Below are positions 62,101 through 64,000 of a stretch of 64,000 nucleotides of DNA, in pieces (the stretch's first letter is position 1; every line of letters begins with the position of its first letter). Origin of the DNA: Planctomycetota bacterium (GTDB lineage: Bacteria > Planctomycetota > UBA1135 > GCA-002686595); contig JADJLZ010000001.1 in the NCBI GenBank assembly GCA_016709875.1, forward strand, positions 434,001-498,000. The letters run 5' to 3'. Under the pieces are notes generated by a model. The model worked only from the letters and a program-made list of their open reading frames with translations, made no database searches and was not told where the DNA came from. The position numbers and the translations under genes are program-made.

Positions 62101-62948
62101 CGCAGGCCCCAGGCGAGCGGGTAGCCGACGCCCAGGATCGCCAGCCCGACCCACGGACCGCCTCCGGCCCAGGCCACCGAGGCGCTGTAGAAGAGCAGGA
62201 GCCGCAGCGCGACGCCCATCGACTGCATGATCTTGGGGCGCGGCCAGGCGCGCGTGGAGAGCGCGAGCCAGCCGACGCGCAGCGCAGCGATCGGCGCGGT
62301 CGGCACGAGCGCGAAGCCTAGTGGCACGAGTTGGCAGGCGCCCGCGGCGAGCAACAGCGCGCGCGGGCGCTGGCCGATGCGCGCCTCGTCGCCGTCCTCC
62401 ATGCGCCCCAGGCGCGAAACGAGGAACACGTACGCGCCGTAGCCGGCGGCGAGCCAGGCTCCCTGCGACTCGAAGGCGCCGACGGCCAGCATGCCCGCCG
62501 AGAGGTTGCCCGCGCGGCACAGTCCGAGCAGCACCGGTCCGCGCCACGCGCCGCGTCCGGCGACGTCGTAGAGCGCCGCGAGCAGCGCGACGGCGCCCAG
62601 CGCCCAGCTCCCGGCGAGGAGCGGTCCTCCGGCGAGCAACACCAGCGCGAGCGCGAGCGCCGTCCCGGCGCGGATCCTGCCCGAGGGGATCGGCCGCTGC
62701 GCTCGCGTGCGCGCGTCCTGCGCGCGATCGGCCCAGTCGTTGAGCGCCATTCCGCCGTGGTAGACGCACAGGGACCCGATCACCGGGCGCACGAGCTCCG
62801 TCCAGGCGCACGTGCCGCGGCTCGCGAACACCGCGCCCGCGACGATGTCGGCCGCGGCGGTGGTCGCCAGCGAGAGCCGCAGCAGCGCGCCGAAGGCGAG
62901 CAGCGGGCTACTTGAAGTACCAGCGTTGGATGTCGTTGAAGGTGACAT
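62079..62948 (-). CDS. UbiA-family prenyltransferase
   Basis: This 289-aa polytopic membrane protein has about eight hydrophobic helices. The first Asp-rich motif is LNDWADRAQDARTRAQRP (NDxxDxxxD), which binds the prenyl diphosphate through Mg. The second motif is less clear (RLGRMEDGDEARIG). UbiA enzymes prenylate aromatic rings in quinone, heme or lipid pathways; the substrate cannot be told. Its start overlaps the end of the site-2 protease gene by 41 bases. Confidence 0.8.
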   Translation of the reverse strand: MSPSTTSNAGTSSSPLLAFGALLRLSLATTAAADIVAGAVFASRGTCAWTELVRPVIGSLCVYHGGMALNDWADRAQDARTRAQRPIPSGRIRAGTALALALVLLAGGPLLAGSWALGAVALLAALYDVAGRGAWRGPVLLGLCRAGNLSAGMLAVGAFESQGAWLAAGYGAYVFLVSRLGRMEDGDEARIGQRPRALLLAAGACQLVPLGFALVPTAPIAALRVGWLALSTRAWPRPKIMQSMGVALRLLLFYSASVAWAGGGPWVGLAILGVGYPLAWGLRQVFPPS

Positions 62949-64000
62949 ACACCACCAGCGACACGAGCAGCACGAGCCCGACCATCTGGCTGTAGGAGAG
63001 CACGCGCTCGGAGACGGGCGAGCCCTTGATCTTCTCGATCAGGAGGAAGAACAAGTGTCCGCCGTCGAGCACCGGAATCGGGAGCACGTTGAGGAACGCG
63101 AGGCTCACGCTCAGCATGCACAGGAAATAGAACAGCTTCGAGAGCCCCTGGCCGGCCCAGGTGTACGAGACGTGGCCGATCGTGATGATCCCGCCCACGT
63201 TGTCGCCGCTCACCTGGCCGGTCATGATGCGCTTCAGCGTCAGCCAGGAATCGGCCATCAAGCGCCACGAGGAGAGCACGCCCATGCGCAGCGCTTCGGC
63301 GGGGCTGGGCGCTTGGTAGGTGTAGTTGGCGGCCTGGAAGTCGATCCCGTAGTCCGCGCCGGGCAGCATCGCGGGCTGGACGGAGAACTCGAGTTCCTGC
63401 GCGGCCTCGCCCTCGGCGCCGGCGCGCCGCACGACGACGGCCAGCGCTTTCGAGCTGCCCGCCTGCTCGAGGACCGGAGTGATGTCCTCGAAGCGCGCGA
63501 TCGGCTTCCCGTCCACGGAGACGATCTCGTCGCCCGTCTGGATCCCGGCTTCCGCTGCGGCTCCCTTGGGAATGACCTGGATGCGGGCGCTCGCGGGATC
63601 CAAGCCGAGGTCGATGTCGCGGAAGAGCGCGAGTCCGCGCGCGGCGTCGAGCGCGGGGCCCTGGAGTTCGAGTGGCTTCCCGCCGCGCCCGACCACGATG
63701 TGCGTGGAATCGTGCGGCGCGTCGAGGGCGTACAGCAGATCCGATTCGGTGCGGATCAGCGTCCCGTCGACGGAGAAGAAGACGTCGCCTTGCTGCAGGC
63801 CGAGCGCCTGTGCGTCGGCGTTCGTGCGCAGCGCAGCGATGCGGTTGCTCGTGGGGGCGAGCCCGAGGATCGAGCGACCCTTGCCGGGGATGGGTGTCGG
63901 TTCGATGCGAGCGACGCCCGTCTGGTCGGCGGCAGCGGCCGTCTTGCGCGTGTAGTGCAGCGAGATGGGTCCGTAGAAGCGCGAAGCGAAACGCACCTCC
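62908..64000 (-). CDS. rseP: RseP-type site-2 protease, C-terminal part
   Basis: At least 362 codons of a membrane metalloprotease are present; the N-terminal HExxH helix lies beyond the window. Two PDZ domains are visible (AQALGLQQGDVFFSVDGTLI and AEAGIQTGDEIVSVDGKPIA). The third-ligand motif is NVLPIPVLDGGHLFF, followed by the last membrane helix (MVGLVLLVSLVVYVTFND). RseP cuts anti-sigma factors within the membrane and so releases ECF sigma factors, a possible link to the sigma genes at the other end of the window. Confidence 0.9.
   Translation of the reverse strand, partial: EVRFASRFYGPISLHYTRKTAAAADQTGVARIEPTPIPGKGRSILGLAPTSNRIAALRTNADAQALGLQQGDVFFSVDGTLIRTESDLLYALDAPHDSTHIVVGRGGKPLELQGPALDAARGLALFRDIDLGLDPASARIQVIPKGAAAEAGIQTGDEIVSVDGKPIARFEDITPVLEQAGSSKALAVVVRRAGAEGEAAQELEFSVQPAMLPGADYGIDFQAANYTYQAPSPAEALRMGVLSSWRLMADSWLTLKRIMTGQVSGDNVGGIITIGHVSYTWAGQGLSKLFYFLCMLSVSLAFLNVLPIPVLDGGHLFFLLIEKIKGSPVSERVLSYSQMVGLVLLVSLVVYVTFNDIQRWYFK

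Overview
The window is very GC-rich bacterial DNA. It most likely comes from a planctomycete-like (PVC group) chromosome, although Myxococcota or Acidobacteriota cannot be excluded from sequence alone. The pointers are a tandem double-length UvrA (1914 aa), an ECF sigma factor fused through a membrane segment to an extracytoplasmic carboxypeptidase-like region, a giant FG-GAP/ASPIC-UnbV lipoprotein, a Hanks-type kinase with DLG instead of DFG, and many lipoproteins of unknown function. No rRNA, tRNA or CRISPR array was seen.

Layout. 1-7.5 kb: the start of a leftward gene (probably an ECF sigma factor) behind an ECF-type promoter; a hairpin-rich 475-bp gap; a CBS-domain protein; a peptidase-MA-like zinc protease; a DUF4143 AAA ATPase; a YkgJ-type cysteine-cluster protein; an orphan Phd/YefM antitoxin; and a divergent kinase / Clp-D2 ATPase pair. 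7.5-28 kb: an unstable region with three remnants of one IS91-family element, two IS3 fragments and a decayed IS66 element. Between them lie genes cut off exactly at element borders: a carboxypeptidase-like fragment, an M1 peptidase, a beta-propeller protein and several C-terminal stubs. This region also holds a frameshifted sigma-factor fusion, a truncated 2-oxoacid dehydrogenase E2 with a frameshifted E1-alpha, and a frameshifted lipase-like gene. A 223-bp copy of the Clp gene sits at 17020-17242, precisely between two truncated genes. 28-59 kb: well-preserved genes. These are galE, an MBL hydrolase, an M28 peptidase - PBP4 - inositol phosphatase run, two tandem propeller paralogues, a tricorn-like protease, a translationally coupled uvrA - XPB helicase - helicase-partner operon, thiE-like - thiL - tsaE, and a coupled TolC - HEAT lipoprotein - CRTAC1-like operon. 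59-64 kb: an IS with 24-bp terminal inverted repeats placed between two convergent stop codons, a pilin-like membrane protein, a CCA-adding enzyme, a UbiA prenyltransferase and a partial RseP site-2 protease.

How the parts work together. Three themes stand out: DNA repair (a double UvrA coupled to an XPB-type helicase and its partner), envelope biogenesis (GalE, PBP4, TolC, RseP, lipoproteins) and stress or signal control (ECF sigma, kinase, Clp ATPase, RseP). The concentration of frameshifts and border truncations between 8 and 28 kb means that region should be read as either genuinely decayed or partly mis-assembled.
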